A stretch of 64,000 nucleotides of DNA, taken from NCBI GenBank assembly GCA_032718475.1, contig JAUCBJ010006999.1:55295-119294 (forward strand). The letters run 5' to 3'. The position numbers and the translations under genes are program-made. Below the pieces are notes generated by a model. The model saw only the letters and a program-made list of their open reading frames with translations. It was not told where the DNA came from and ran no database searches. The first letter of the stretch is position 1. Every line of letters begins with the position of its first letter. Positions 33,001 through 43,018 of this stretch are shown here, one piece after another. Source of the stretch: Nemertoderma westbladi. Its lineage: Eukaryota > Xenacoelomorpha > Nemertodermatida > Nemertodermatidae.

Positions 33001-35772
33001 ATGATAGTGCAAAACATGGGCGCCAAGTCGTCTTCCTTCACAACGACTATGGCGGTAAGAGACACCGTGAAAGGGAAAGAGGATAAATACAGTGGTAGGG
33101 CCGTCGACATGATTCGACGCGGCTTCTACGTAGACGACGGAATGGAGTCGGGGAATACGGTTAAAGAGATACTGGATACGGGGCGCGAGGTTCGCGACAT
33201 CCTAAGAGGATCCGGCTTTAACCTGACCAAATTCCAGTCCAGTTCGCAGGAATTTATCAAAGCGATAGAGGATGAGAAACCACAATCGACCATGGATAAT
33301 CCCACGACAGCAAAGGGGCAGGACATGGCGAGCAAGAGAACGGAGTCCCAACAAAAGGCTCTGGGAATCGTGTGGAACAAAGAGACGGACGAACTTAGGT
33401 ACCAACTAAGCCAGGAGGGCGCGAACATCCACACAAAGAGAGGCTATGTGTCATACATAGCAAGAATATACGATCCCCTAGGCCTAGCATCCCCACTACT
33501 AGTAACGGGGAAACAAATACTCAAGAGAGTATATAAGTTAAAAGACGAGTGGGACAAGGAGGTGCCGGAAGAAATCAAGAAGCAATGGTGTAAGTGGACG
33601 GAGGGTCTCGAAGATATGGGAACATACAACATGCCTAGAGTGTATTTCCCGGATGGGGACATGACGAACCTGGATCTGCACATGTTCTCCGATGCGTCGC
33701 TAGAGGCATACGGAGCGGCACTCTACTTAGTACAACGAGAGGGGTCTCACAAACCCAGACTTGCCTTCAGCAAGGCGAAGTCAACGCCACCAGATTCAGC
33801 GTCAGTTCCCAAACTAGAGTTGACAGCGGCGAGATTAGGAGTGAGAGCCACAGCCTACATAATGGACGCTATTCCCAACATAGTGGAGACACACTACTGG
33901 ACGGACTCCATGGTAGTGCTCGGTTGGCTGCATAATGAGAAAACACGATACCCTATATTCGTCGCGAATAGAGTGGACGAAATAAGGGCGAAGACGGAGC
34001 TAGAGAGGTGGCACTACTGCCCTACGGACGAGAACCCCGCGGACTTGCTATCGAGGGGCGTGGCACGCCACACTTTCTTGAAAAAGGAGGTACTGTGGCA
34101 ACATGGGCCACAGTTTCTGAGCGACAAGGAGGCCTGGCCGCCGATGAGAAAGGTGGACCCGGACTCAGGAGAAGTGATATCGGAAGGCGAAGAGGGAGAT
34201 TCGGAGGGAGAAGAGATATACTCCCAGATGGTGAGGGAGATAAGGGACGTGCAACCCAAATTAGCGAAAATGTGCGATAACCCAACGGATAAACTCCTCA
34301 GCTACAGCTCTAGTTGGTACAAGACCAAGAAACTAGTGGCGTACTGGAGAGCCTTCGGGAATTTCCTAGCGGGAGCCGGCGATAAGAAGAAAATCAGACC
34401 GACCATAGATCTGGAAGGAGCGGAGAGAGCAGTCATCCGCTACGAACAACGAAAGAACTATGGCGACGAAGTGGAGCGCGTCAGTAAGAAACAACATCTT
34501 CGACGAGACAGCGAGTTGATCACGCTGTCACCACAACTGAACGATGAGGGTATCCTAGTAATGAACTCTAGGGTGGGATACAGCAATAGTATTGTGGTAC
34601 CACCGAAACCCATCATCATTCCAACAGGATCGCCGATAGTCCACCAGATAATCTGGGACTCCCACAAGTCGATATTGCACGGGGGCACCAACCGAACCCT
34701 CGCAGAAATAAGAAGGACCTACTGGGTCAAACAACTACGAAAGAAAGTGAAAGCGGTAGTGGGGCAGTGCCAGACTTGCAGGCGAGCGAAGAAGGAGAGA
34801 GCCATACAGGAGATGGCACCACTACCGGCGAGTAGAGTAAGACAGCACGACCCGCCATTTACGCATTGCGGTGTGGACATGTTCGGGCCGATAAAGATCA
34901 AGGTGATGCGACACACGGAGAAACGCTACGGTATCATCTTCGTATGTAATAACACGAGGGCGGTGGGGATAGAACTCGCCCAAGACGCATCATCATCAGC
35001 GTTCATAAACGCGCTGGAGAGGTTCAGAGACCGCAAAGGGGGAACGATCGAAGTCATGTACTCCGATAGTGGAACCAACTTTGTAGGCGCAGAGAACGAG
35101 ATGGCAGAGGCCTTGGACATCTTGGAAGGGGAGGAGGTCAAGGCAGCCATGAGGAGACGCCAAGTCAAATGGGAGAGAAGGACGCCGTATGCACCACATA
35201 CACTAGGATGCGTCGAGAGACTAGTGGGCAGTTCGAAGCGTCTCATGACGAAGCTGATGAACACCCACATGGTCACAGAGGACATTCTGAGAACGGTACT
35301 TGCAAAGTGCGAGGGCATCATTAATAGCAGACCGCTATATCCGGAGAATGATGACCCAGAGTCGCTAGAGGTGCTTACGCCAAGCCATTTTCTAATGGAG
35401 AGGCCAGTGACAATCGACATGCGGGGTGTAGACCCAGACGACATACATTCCCGGCAGAGTTGGAAAGTCGCTAAGGCAATAAGCGCGGAGTATTGGAGAA
35501 GGTGGGTCGAGGAATACCTACCCACACTCCACAAAAGAAGCAAGTGGAGGAAACCTAACAGGGAGTTAAGAGAGGGAGATCTCGTGATCGTTACGGATGA
35601 TACAATCATCAACAACCAGTGGCGGTTGGCAAGGGTAGTAGGCACATACACCGATAAGGACGGAAGAGTCCGATCGGTAGATGTGCGGATAGGTGGGAAG
35701 ATAGGTGCGAAAGACAGGAAGACCTACAGGAGAGCTGTAGGAAAGTGTTGTCTTTTAGAGGGAGCACCTTAA
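27067..35772 (+). CDS. BEL/Pao gag-pol polyprotein, intact
   Basis: 2901 codons from ATG at 27067. The first ~1200 residues are unusual. An acidic region with two copies of a VAGQPQAEGD-type unit comes first, then an R/E-rich coiled coil (about 300-480), an Asn-rich SNPNNLNN repeat (about 530-640), five ~20-residue LVGHVV/QPEV repeats and G-rich WGGA/APP repeats. Then come the Pao-type gag domain (DUF1759-like, from about 1218, PPVEPFKFDGS), a CX2CX4HX4C zinc knuckle (about 1532) and an aspartic protease (LVDSGAAFTLI, Asp near 1598). Next are a reverse transcriptase (YVDD at 2021-2024), RNase H (FSDAS, Asp 2209) and an integrase with an HHCC finger (from 2538) and D2604, D2667, E2717. The C-terminal domain matches DUF5641. 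All catalytic residues are present, so the frame looks functional. Confidence 0.95.
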   Translation: MSESGEVTPTRTPDDDLTIREAATRRYRPTTPEPLVTGEPEIRVEGDRLEPEIEPEDREIGLEEERDESTHSGDVDTDVAGQPQAEGDERPTETATVGPTVRRRTRRDDGDVDTDVAGQPQAEGDARPTGTATVGPPVRRRTRRDGRGVGDEDVGVSERLRRAYNATRRLIKEAREGKRIDEVKLNLGLGESNRHLYYLVRFGQRGLAEERATWVAEELYDSWRYGSIEPRVVYIGPYLIDARGIETVGWNRPEEGEPEVDPAGSVSSVGGSSGKGGRASGSGRRRESVATDKSVTSSEKERRVREIEARHRFNLAVEANRELGRRLEEGRVMLERESVSIKELREKGERAARNLRECEEIELREEREREAEREKREARERSERREREKEREAERREREAREESERREREAREECERREREAREESERKERRARRREGIRREQELIEQEKRESKEKVTRVESGRIELEKQRDKFVEYTAVHAREVERARAGVSERGAGSNISEEPGAVDTFINAPPTGTTLRTRNWCDRTSGGGNNTNTVDDANINNTVLDDPNQTFIAGNTLSNSNNIILNQNDSNINVQSNSNGVVIQSNPNNLNNSPNSILQSNPNNLNNNPNSILQNNPNTVVTQDIVSNFGAQDNHSGIINVDVSNVHSPAGEGLVGHVVGRPETAGLSQPEVDLVGHVVSRPETTGLSQPEVGLVGHVVSRTEVAGLSQPEVGLVGLVVSRPESAGLRQPEVGLVGQVVAERGAGVSGPSPNVNVVSTGEKCRDEVGNSEVRCGEWGGAPSAPPREISGERGGAESAPQEGYRNVVRGTEVGSGGWGGATSTPPQEVSDERGGAESVPQASADNARAEVGKPQHPATESNRGTASIPRGVRSSREMQVDVARGRTERRARSEERRRTVEFNREVDERSHEREYCTERRRAEDDRRSIAANDRRARTDSEPSVIEMEEESRWGLTTGDCRRPGETRPDEAYYAPRERYVVYQREDESSRGGRRETFRRDVPTDREYGSRGEDYSRRINFDSEQYIQTVGHTVGLTAHTVGQADRSTVGDRIARTTGLDPEVAEYIPVRRPEADRPIPVPVQQYDYSTRGYNIYPGEGGLIADKCMGPNILTSTPVPNIPVGGGQGDIPPSQYQQYTPIGARTNPLDENKSCDTEIWRGPLPPMMYPSQRRAENRTGGPHQTRETMQHPSNPLEAQAVGMATLIDALKTRIELPPVEPFKFDGSRPEEYLQFRRMYSNEILTKNLTQAECLKYLQVYTGGPAYDIVRQYQGIEGGFTTAWRALDREYGHPAKIIRQTLRGITTGGLQDNPVSIKTFANKVEKALIVLKTLDAPYELNASNNITTIAQALPIWLRNKWRRVAFSTRDRKGAEPGLEEMSSFLSYEAELITDPVYSEDSLGKGPKTDYNRPKPEHNTSNSLPKLRQSLPYAATQGTASPQVAESKAGQGKNNNTNKHNPNTSSRPNTNNKNSRDFSTNAVAIRDALYKDGYDPEAKCQLHANAKHLTMNCSYWQALPREDQVVYADRNEICSRCVMSGHRARQCEETPVKYRRNKGQTMATSTVGAKKRGTVLLGVVPVRVIGEGNRSVTTLMLVDSGAAFTLIEDWVAEEIGLRTRPSRMAVTTISSKDEVLEMRTGRCAIAAVAPGCNYGATIDPIQVIESININARRPTNIEVEQYKFLDNIDFSIPEVDVRKVSIIVGMDCPTAHERMQTVFGEDRECDPVAILTPFGWTLSGPIKSKIPFRMSETSGCMFAGTMQEIGDERAEEQLKRLLKQDFEGLKETGVGTSVEDKQAQQSVDESMTCKEGRYTIGMVWKLPKLPLPDNKGMVLTRLRKLKQTLKRSPEKNEYIHRTIKKYIEKGWAVELPVDEPNTDRTYYLPLHVALDPKKGKLRMVVDASAKTNGKCLNDYLLEGPNIYNSGIEVLLRFRNGKHAFTCDIEGMFNQVRVTKEDSDSQRFLWYNGEEEPSTIPMYKMIVQNMGAKSSSFTTTMAVRDTVKGKEDKYSGRAVDMIRRGFYVDDGMESGNTVKEILDTGREVRDILRGSGFNLTKFQSSSQEFIKAIEDEKPQSTMDNPTTAKGQDMASKRTESQQKALGIVWNKETDELRYQLSQEGANIHTKRGYVSYIARIYDPLGLASPLLVTGKQILKRVYKLKDEWDKEVPEEIKKQWCKWTEGLEDMGTYNMPRVYFPDGDMTNLDLHMFSDASLEAYGAALYLVQREGSHKPRLAFSKAKSTPPDSASVPKLELTAARLGVRATAYIMDAIPNIVETHYWTDSMVVLGWLHNEKTRYPIFVANRVDEIRAKTELERWHYCPTDENPADLLSRGVARHTFLKKEVLWQHGPQFLSDKEAWPPMRKVDPDSGEVISEGEEGDSEGEEIYSQMVREIRDVQPKLAKMCDNPTDKLLSYSSSWYKTKKLVAYWRAFGNFLAGAGDKKKIRPTIDLEGAERAVIRYEQRKNYGDEVERVSKKQHLRRDSELITLSPQLNDEGILVMNSRVGYSNSIVVPPKPIIIPTGSPIVHQIIWDSHKSILHGGTNRTLAEIRRTYWVKQLRKKVKAVVGQCQTCRRAKKERAIQEMAPLPASRVRQHDPPFTHCGVDMFGPIKIKVMRHTEKRYGIIFVCNNTRAVGIELAQDASSSAFINALERFRDRKGGTIEVMYSDSGTNFVGAENEMAEALDILEGEEVKAAMRRRQVKWERRTPYAPHTLGCVERLVGSSKRLMTKLMNTHMVTEDILRTVLAKCEGIINSRPLYPENDDPESLEVLTPSHFLMERPVTIDMRGVDPDDIHSRQSWKVAKAISAEYWRRWVEEYLPTLHKRSKWRKPNRELREGDLVIVTDDTIINNQWRLARVVGTYTDKDGRVRSVDVRIGGKIGAKDRKTYRRAVGKCCLLEGAP

Positions 35773-35899
35773 ACCTATAAACAGTGAGAGAGAGTTTGTG
35801 TGTGTTTTTTAGTCGTCCACTTTTGGACTGAGGGGGGTGGGATTGAGGGCTAGACGCCCTTCCCACACAAATAATAAAAATAAAATAATAAAAAGAGTC

Positions 35900-36600
35900 A
35901 GTTAGTTAATTAGTTAAAGGTCTGTCCACTAGTTAGCTGAAGTAGTTAGTTAGTTGAGGGTACGTAGTACCGCTGACTTGCTAGAGAGTAAGGGGTAGGT
36001 AGTTAATTAGTTAAAGGTCTGTCCACTAGTTAGCTGAAGTAGTTAGTTAGTTGAGGGTACGTAGTACCGCTAACTTGCTAGAGAGTAAGGGGTAGGTAGT
36101 TAATTAGTTAAAGGTCTGTCCACTAGTTAGCTGAAGTAGTTAGTTGGTTAAGGGTACGTAGTACCGCTGATTAACTAGAAAGTAAGAGTTAGGGTAGTTA
36201 GTTAATTAGTTAAAGGTCTGTCCACTAGTTAGCTGGAGTAGTTAGTTGGTTAAGGGTACGTAGTACCGCTGATTAACTAGAAAGTAAGAGTTAGGGTAGT
36301 TAGTTAATTAGTTAAAGGTCTGTCCACTAGTTAGCTGGAGTAGTTAGTTGGTTAAGGGTACGTAGTACCGCTGATTAACTAGAAAGTAAGAGTTAGGGTA
36401 GTTAGTTAATTAGTTAAAGGTCTGTCCACTAGTTAGCTGGAGTAGTTAGTTGGTTAAGGGTACGTAGTACCGCTGATTAACTAGAAAGTAAGAGTTAGGG
36501 TAGTTAGTTAATTAGTTAAGGGTCCGCCCGCTAGTTAGCTGGAGTAGTTAATTAGTTAAGGGTACGTAGTACCGCTAATTAGCTTAAGAGTTAGAAGTAG
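35900..36600 (+). repeat. 97-102-bp tandem array in the 3' region of A, 7 units
   Basis: The anchor GGTCTGTCC or its variant starts at 35919, 36016, 36113, 36215, 36317, 36419 and 36521 (periods 97, 97, 102, 102, 102, 102). Units are rich in TTAG and each holds GGTACGTAGTACC, which has 5-bp inverted arms around a GTA loop. The same array is present in A' at 62147-62850, so it belongs to the element. Its role is unknown. Confidence 0.93.
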
Positions 36601-37188
36601 GGATATAGATATAGGTATTAGTTAGTAGTTAGAGGGGGGCATATGAGTACAGTCGGATAGATCGTGTAGGCCACGCGACACATACTGCTGTACTGCATAG
36701 ACCCACAGAGTAGGCCAGAATGTGGATTAGAGAGTAGGGTAATTCACAGGCAACAGTAAGTAAGTAGTAGCACGGTAGGGCAAGAAATAAATAGTATAGG
36801 GCTAAGAAGGGGAACAAATTGGTAAACAAAATGGTAACAGTAGTAAGAATAGGCAATAACTCGGAAATTCAGGAAGAGATAGGCCATCGAACAGAACTTA
36901 AACCATCTAAACCCATCACTCATCACGTTTGCGCCTTGGCAAGGCATCACCTACGGGTGAGCGATCGGGCAGAGTTCGAGATGGCAGGCAAACTAGATGA
37001 GAGAGGAGAAAAGCAGAGGAGAGGGAGGAGGAAGCTAGGGCGCAGAGCTACGGCTTCGAGGAACAAGCACCCTTAGATGAACTTCATTGGGCTTCGTACT
37101 GTCGTAAGGGAGTTCGGGGGAATCTCTAGGGAAAGGACTGGGGTGAACGGTGAGATCACCGAAACAGTCGACGTCGGGATTGCAAGCG
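36601..37188 (+). other. 3' region of A, short open frames only
   Basis: Two consecutive frames in one phase (36819-37076 and 37077-37292) are separated by a single stop and are rich in R, E and K. They may be remnants of an accessory product. Nothing was recognised. Confidence 0.4.
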
Positions 37189-37731
37189 ATGCCCATACCA
37201 GCGGGCGTCAAAGGCGACCGACCGCAAAGGAAGTTAAGGGAGCTAGAGGGATGGAGAGCTACGGGCGAGAGCCAAGGCGGGAAGGGACATAGTGGGTCAG
37301 CCGGGGTACCGGGATTGGAACCACTGCGAGAGGAGGAAGAAGACGACGACGAGTTCGGGAAGATGCCGCCCATCGCGAGGATAGGCCGCTCGGATACGGA
37401 CTGGGTTGGCGGAAGGGTGGTGACGGCCAGTGGGGCGAGGGCCTTCTGGAACAGATCCGGCAAGCGGACCTGGGTGCACGAGGAGCCGGCGATGGATTTC
37501 GCGGGGAGCACCATCAGGTTGGGCGAGCAACCGGGGACGGCACCACGGATAGTATTCGGGGAGACAATGCCCGAGAGGGGCGGAGAGATCGATGTAAATA
37601 GAGAGAGTAACGTAGAGAAGTTCGCCTACCAGCGACTCCATAGACCGCGGAGATCGCTTGGGACGAAAGACGAACTGGGACTAGCACGTGGTACGCCTGG
37701 AAGGCGCCGCGCGGGACGTACGAACTATTAA
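37189..37731 (+). CDS. Hypothetical accessory ORF of element A
   Basis: The frame is open from about 37150 and its first ATG is at 37189, giving roughly 180 codons. It encodes an acidic stretch (REEEEDDDEFG) followed by a basic C-terminus (RRRAGRTNY). No membrane segment, signal peptide or known domain was seen, so it does not look like an envelope protein. It is unchanged in A' (63436-63978), but the two copies are so young that this says nothing about selection. It could also be non-coding. Confidence 0.35.
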   Translation: MPIPAGVKGDRPQRKLRELEGWRATGESQGGKGHSGSAGVPGLEPLREEEEDDDEFGKMPPIARIGRSDTDWVGGRVVTASGARAFWNRSGKRTWVHEEPAMDFAGSTIRLGEQPGTAPRIVFGETMPERGGEIDVNRESNVEKFAYQRLHRPRRSLGTKDELGLARGTPGRRRAGRTNY

Positions 37732-38336
37732 GTACAAATTTAATTAATGCAAATAATCACATAAATGCAATTTGTATGTACGTACGTAGTAATTAGTAAC
37801 AAATACATACGTTTGGAGTAAGTACTATAGTCATACAACCTTACAACCTTTCTCAACTAGCTACTGGGAATGGGGGGGCTAACTTGACTATGGGACTATG
37901 GACGAGACATGAGACGACTTCACACTTCTTGAGTGCGACGGCACGGGAGGGGAGGTGATATTCGTCAGAGTAGATGAGGTAGTCAGTGAGGGGTTGAGAA
38001 GAGAGTCAGATAGTGTGGAGAGGGTGCGGATGCAATCCCAGAGTGGGGAAAGAGTAAGAGGCTGAGTAAGGGACAGAGAAGTCCGAGAGTGAGTGAGAGT
38101 TAAGGGCGAAAGTGTTGGGGAAACAAAAATCGTGTGAGAGGAGAGCGCGATTGGCCCGGCGCGGACGCCAGGCGTAAAAGGGTAGCGTTATCATACCCAG
38201 AGGGAGCGGCCTGGAAAGCCGACTCCAAAAGAAAAGATTTCCACCCCACACCCGATGCTAGATCGGGATCCAGCGGGATTGTAACGCACTTTAAGGTTTG
38301 ATGCTATCTTCACCGGGAAGATGGCATGGGGGGGAG
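37732..38336 (+). other. 3' untranslated region of A with polypurine tract
   Basis: No frame of note. GGGGGGGAG at 38328-38336 directly before the 3' LTR is the expected plus-strand primer site. Confidence 0.65.
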
Positions 38337-38878
38337 TGTTAGCTTATTCAATCCCGCCAATACCCCACAAAGTTAAGCCAATAAGCAATATTGGGGGGCA
38401 CGAGATTGGGTACCAACCAACTCGTGCCTCCCCAACAGAATGGGAAGGGGAAGCACACAATAAGGGTCAGGGGCTAGTATCCTGACAAGAGAGGGAATAG
38501 CTGGGGTGAACGGGAACACCCCAAAGGGCGCCAACAAGGGTAACAACCAATCAGAGGGGGGCTGGCACCGATTGAGTACCAATAAGGCCACCGTGCAATA
38601 TAACCAGTAAGCAGTAATCATGTTACCTCAGTTATCTCAGTGTTACTGGTGGTACAGTAAGTTACAATTAGTTAGGGAAGTACCGGGATTTTAGTTACCG
38701 TCATCCCGTCAACCTGTGAACGTCAGTGTATAACATCAATCTATATCTATATCTATATCACGTCTCAAGATCACAATATAACGAACAACAGTAACCTCAA
38801 CTTACACTCTTTCACACGGCGGGGACGCGTGAACTAAAACAGGATAAATCGGGTTCATCTCCGGATGATCCCGTCACA
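38337..38878 (+). repeat. 3' LTR of element A (LTR2)
   Basis: 542 bp. It is identical by eye to the LTR at 52632-53173 and differs from LTR1 at one base. It is followed by ATCAT. Confidence 0.95.
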
Positions 38879-41153
38879 ATCATATATATACCCTAACCGG
38901 TACAAATAAACTAACAAGGTATATAATAAAATAAGTAGTAATCTAGCCTACCGGCTAAATTTGTACGAATAAGTGAGATAACGGTATACGTTAACAAAAT
39001 GTAGATCAACAAGTATAGACAATAGGCCAAACAGCAACGTCTAACGGGAAAATAAGTACCAACAACACTACTAATAGACAGTGAAACCCACAAATTTTGA
39101 GTACTACTGTGCTTTCTTAAGTTTGAACGACGCGAGTCGTAAAACTTACGTTCCTTTGATCTTCCAGTCGTACAAATTCCCAAATACAAACCGGACGTGG
39201 GTCTTTCCGTTTTTCGGCGGCGCGGACGAATTTATTGTCTCCCAAACTTTGCGAAAAGCGGTCTAATCCTCGAAGCGGTCCAGAAATGAGTCCTTGAGTC
39301 CTGAAAAGGTCGAAGGTGAGAGTTTTACTTCTACGCTTACGAAAAATCTTCCTAGGTACCGATACAAATTGGTCTTTAAACCCTATGTACCTTTTCAAGT
39401 ACCGAAAAGTAACACCGCACACACACGGCGTAAAACAAAGTGCTACAAACTAACTGTTAGCTAGTCAAAGATTAAATACGAAAGTACTAGCTACCCTAAA
39501 AGCCTACTGAAGCAGGGGACGTTCTAAATTACTAAATTTACTAACCTTAAATTTTAAATATCTCCTACTTTCAATAGCTAACAGATCTAAACTATACTAT
39601 ACGCTAATTTCAGAATTTGTATAATATACTTCCTACTGTAAGGGTCCAGTAGTATACCGCTTACCAGATCCTAGTAACGATGTATCTTACTATGAGACTC
39701 TAGTAATGTATACGGGCTTGTACAGTATCTGACAACAAATCCCAGTCCAGGATATCTAAACAAACAGATATAGTACACAAACGACTACTGGCGAGGAACA
39801 GAGCCTTGTATCTATTCTATGTACGTGAGTGGGTCGAATGCCTACGTACTAGACAGAAGGATACCTGTCCTCTAACCGGTGAGGCAGATGTACAGTTACA
39901 GTAACAGACCAAACTCACGGGAAAACAATCCCCGCGCAGCGAATCCTAACTATCACTGACAGTCCTAAATACAGTAACTTGCCGCGGTGTGATTTATATG
40001 GTTTATATACGAGCTAGTGGGTTAACAGACCTAGCGTAACAACACTGACAGTCCTAAATCAGTCGAAAAGGGGTCGTACCTAAATGTAACAATAACTGAT
40101 CCCCCTGTACGAAATCAGTCTAAAAGGTCAGGCCTAAATGTAACAATACCGTTGTCCAGACAAACAACAGTTTAATAACGAAAGTGAAATACTCCTTATC
40201 GCCGCAACTAAATCAGATCCTAATTTTACAAATACAGATAATTTCCACCTAAAGTAATGTATAGTGCGCTATAGCTAGTAGAACTTTAAGGGCAATATGT
40301 TTTAGGGCGTGTGTGTGTGGGTGTGTTACAAATAAAACAATTTCGTGTAATTCCTTTTACTAGGTTTTAGTGATTTTCTGACTAAATGATACCGTGCGCT
40401 AGCTACTAAAATAAACTAGTCGCGTTTGTAGAACTTTATACTCACGAATGACGTCAAAGCTCTCTCCTTCCTATCCACAACCCAATGGGCAACCACAGTG
40501 TTAGTAACTACACCCGTGATCGGCACTAATACCAGATTCTGGTTGTAAGATAAGAATAGGGGTTAATCGCTACCGTACGTTAGCTGATCTGGTATACTAA
40601 TTTAATTCTAGAACTTTGTTGCTGCGGTAGTTAGCAGCAATACCTATCAGTACGTGGCAAGGCGCGGTAGGATATTAATAAACCTCCCTAGGCCAAGCAG
40701 TGTGCCGGTAGCAGAAATGCTCCTTGCCTGATCAAATAGCTAACTCCAGACAGGGGGGGCGGGGGGGTACTAATGTACGTTCTACAAAGCAAGCCGGTAC
40801 CAAACAGTCAGTGCTATGAATCACTAAATTATGGAACGTATGCTGTCCGTACCTAATATGTACTCGCGTACTGACGAATGGCAATAGTTCGCACCTGTAG
40901 GAAGTACAGGTTAACCCAGGGATTCGTAGGACTTGACAAAGGGGGGGGGGTGTCTGGATATAATTATTTGATCCTAAATTTGCGGCGTCCAGTACGGTGT
41001 CACGCTTACCCTGATCTATAGGTCTTACGGCGGGCAAGGGCGTCGAACAAAGTCTTACCTTTCTCACAAAGCGGGCGCTGCATAGCAAGTTGAGCATTTC
41101 GAAGGGCAAAGGGGGTGCGCGGTCAATCCAATGTGGGCGCTAGCGTGTTGTGG
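38879..41153 (-). other. Probable single LTR and leader of element B
   Basis: On the minus strand GCAGGGAAGGGA is followed by TGTCCACAAC at about 41153, which fits a polypurine tract followed by an LTR start. The LTR would run leftwards. Its inner end and a primer-binding site could not be fixed; an AATAAA lies near 39230-39240. Small open frames in this stretch (39117-39422, 40732-41109) have no recognisable domain. G-runs occur at 40753-40768 and 40941-40950. Confidence 0.35.
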
Positions 41154-41410
41154 ACATCCCTTCCCTGCGTTGCTTACGGCCTAACGGTCTAGGCTGCCAT
41201 CTCCCTGATGTTCGGCTGTCCCGAAGTTGGACCAAAAGAAAACATGTCAGGAATTTGCAGTATATTTACAGTTTTACAAAAGGGTTTATCAAATAAAGTT
41301 TCAACAAGAAACCGAAATAAACTAATAACAATTTAGGGTGATAACGAATAGTGTGCGTGATAACCGAAGGCAAACCGGCCTTTATACTAGAAATTGCACA
41401 TGGAAACTAA

Positions 41411-41610
41411 ACAGAATTTTCCACAGCTTCACATTGAGCAATGAAGTGCTTCGTGCTCTATGATTGGCCCAGCTCATCGTTCAACGCAGTCCGGCCCTTA
41501 CACTAATCTGGGACATGGAATCCTAACAGAATTTTCCACTGCCTCACATTTGAGCAATAAGATAATTTATGCCCTATGATTGGCCTGGCTCATCATTCGC
41601 TACGCTGTAC
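41411..41610. repeat. Imperfect tandem duplication, about 115 bp x 2
   Basis: CAGAATTTTCCACAGCTTCACATT and ...CTATGATTGGCCCAGCTCAT at 41411-41475 recur with changes at 41527-41595. It lies in the 3' part of B. Confidence 0.7.
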
Positions 41611-41668
41611 GCTTCTCATTGGCCTACCAATTAGCACCACACGAAAATAAATGGCCCCAAAATACAAA

Positions 41669-41750
41669 TTTCCCGACTGGGATTCGAACTCGTAACCTAT
41701 GTAATGTAACCAACGCCTTAACCATCTGACCACTACGCCACGAGAGTACC
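41669..41750 (-). repeat. tRNA-derived SINE fragment
   Basis: The minus strand has an A-box-like TGGCGTAGTGG, then GGTTAAGGCGTTGG, and a B-box GAGTTCGAATCCC at the right spacing. The T-stem does not pair well and no clean anticodon arm forms, so it is a tRNA-like SINE head rather than a working tRNA gene. Confidence 0.55.
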
Positions 41751-42386
41751 TAAGGGTTTTATGTGTACAAATATGAATAGGCATATTACATTACTGTAAC
41801 TCAATCAAAATACGTCGGATTTTCGAAAGTTTTTACGTTAAAGTTAAACTACAAATGCTATCTTATAGTGAAATAATTCATCATATCTTATAGTGAAATA
41901 ATTCATCACCGCTCCATGAAAACAGTAAGTAAGACTGTTTTCACCAATCGAAATATAAAATATTTACAAACTATTTCTAAATTTACTGGTAGGGCCTAAA
42001 ATATAAAATATAATCACTATCTAATTATTGCATACTTAATATTGCAGATACGGCGTAAATACAATCGATCGTACATACAAATACAAATTTACGAATTAAC
42101 TTTAGTGCCTAAAATACAAAAAAAGGCTTTCGGTTATCAAGATAAACAAATTAAACAAATCAGAACAAATAAATCAAACAAATCAAACAAATAAATCAAA
42201 CTCTTTCGATAAATCTTTATATATTGTAAATATACATAATAAACCTTCACCAAATTAAATCAGTCCAAATATAATATAAACACAATGCGCTAAAATCCTT
42301 CAAATAAGTCTTAAAGTGTTCTCCTGACGATCTGAAAAGTTCGTCCTACTGGTCTGGATGTCTTCTCCTGAGCACCAATTGCTAAC

Positions 42387-42406
42387 GGTAGGCTCGCAAG
42401 CCTTCC
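42387..42406. repeat. B hairpin copy 1
   Basis: GGTAGGCTCGCAAGCCTTCC. It lies in the accessory frame of B, where it reads KACEPT on the minus strand. Confidence 0.9.
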
Positions 42407-42439
42407 TTTCCATATCTCGTCCTTCCAAACCCAACGTCC

Positions 42440-42531
42440 GATATAAATACCCAAATATAATATCCAAATATAAAATATCCAATATAAATATCCAATATAA
42501 CATCCAAATATAATATCTGAATATAATATCC
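42440..42531. repeat. AT-rich short tandem repeat
   Basis: Irregular AATATCCAAATATA-type units of 11-16 bp, lying within the accessory frame of B. Confidence 0.75.
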
Positions 42532-43018
42532 TTTCTTCTCGCTTTCCTATTCCTTGGCCGACCGGGCTCGTCCACGTCCTCTAATACGATTGGGTGGTGG
42601 TCGAGGTCGAACTGGGCTCGGACTTCGGCGTCGAGTTGTCGGTGGTTCCAAAACGCTAGGAAAGGGGACGACGGGAGATGAAACGACCGCCTTCTTGGTA
42701 ACGCAGACTTTGGTGGTTTGGGCAACGCGCTAATATCGGTTCGGGGTTCTCGCAAACGTCGCTGGCGTCGCATAACGTATCGTAGGTGTACAACGCTTTG
42801 AACTCCGCGCGTAACTCCTCCGCTCTTTTGTTATAAGCGTCCAATCGCTGTCGCGTGATGTTTGGATCCGCCTTGGATTTAGCAAGCTTGGCTGTACTCC
42901 TAGCCATACTCTCCACTCCAAACAGGTTAAAGTTTTGGCCCCATATCGGTTGAACGGCGCCTGGTGCTCCTATTCCTGCGTGGATTCCTGATAATAGTGT
43001 TTCTACTAGAGGAAGCAC

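Larger units (their letters stand above)
26459..38878 (+). mobile_element. BEL/Pao LTR retrotransposon A, full length
   Basis: It has 542-bp LTRs (26459-27000 and 38337-38878) starting TGTTAGC and ending GTCACA, with a single visible difference between them (G at 26903, A at 38781). A 66-bp leader is followed by one 2901-codon gag-pol frame. A 2.56-kb 3' region has a tandem array and possible accessory frames, and ends in a purine tract (38328-38336). Left flank TAATT and right flank ATCAT do not match, so the two ends did not arise in one simple insertion. The near-identity of LTRs and of copy A' means recent activity. Confidence 0.95.
42300..43005 (-). pseudogene. Accessory open frames 3' of B pol
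   Basis: Two overlapping minus-strand frames (43018-42656, then 42773-42300) look like one reading frame split by a frameshift. The first encodes ESMARSTAKLAKSKADP and a K/R/E-rich helix-like stretch, then CDASDVCENPEPILARC. The second includes the AT-rich repeat at 42440-42531. A pyrimidine tract ending in CTAG lies just before 43005, so this part could be reached by splicing, as subgenomic products of some retroelements are. No domain was recognised. Confidence 0.35.

Noticed and set aside
41669-41750. Functional tRNA gene
   Set aside because: A and B boxes are present, but the T-stem and anticodon arm do not fold properly. A SINE head is the better reading.
37297-42773. Homology between the accessory frames of A and B (shared AFWN word)
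   Set aside because: A four-residue match without further alignment is expected by chance.
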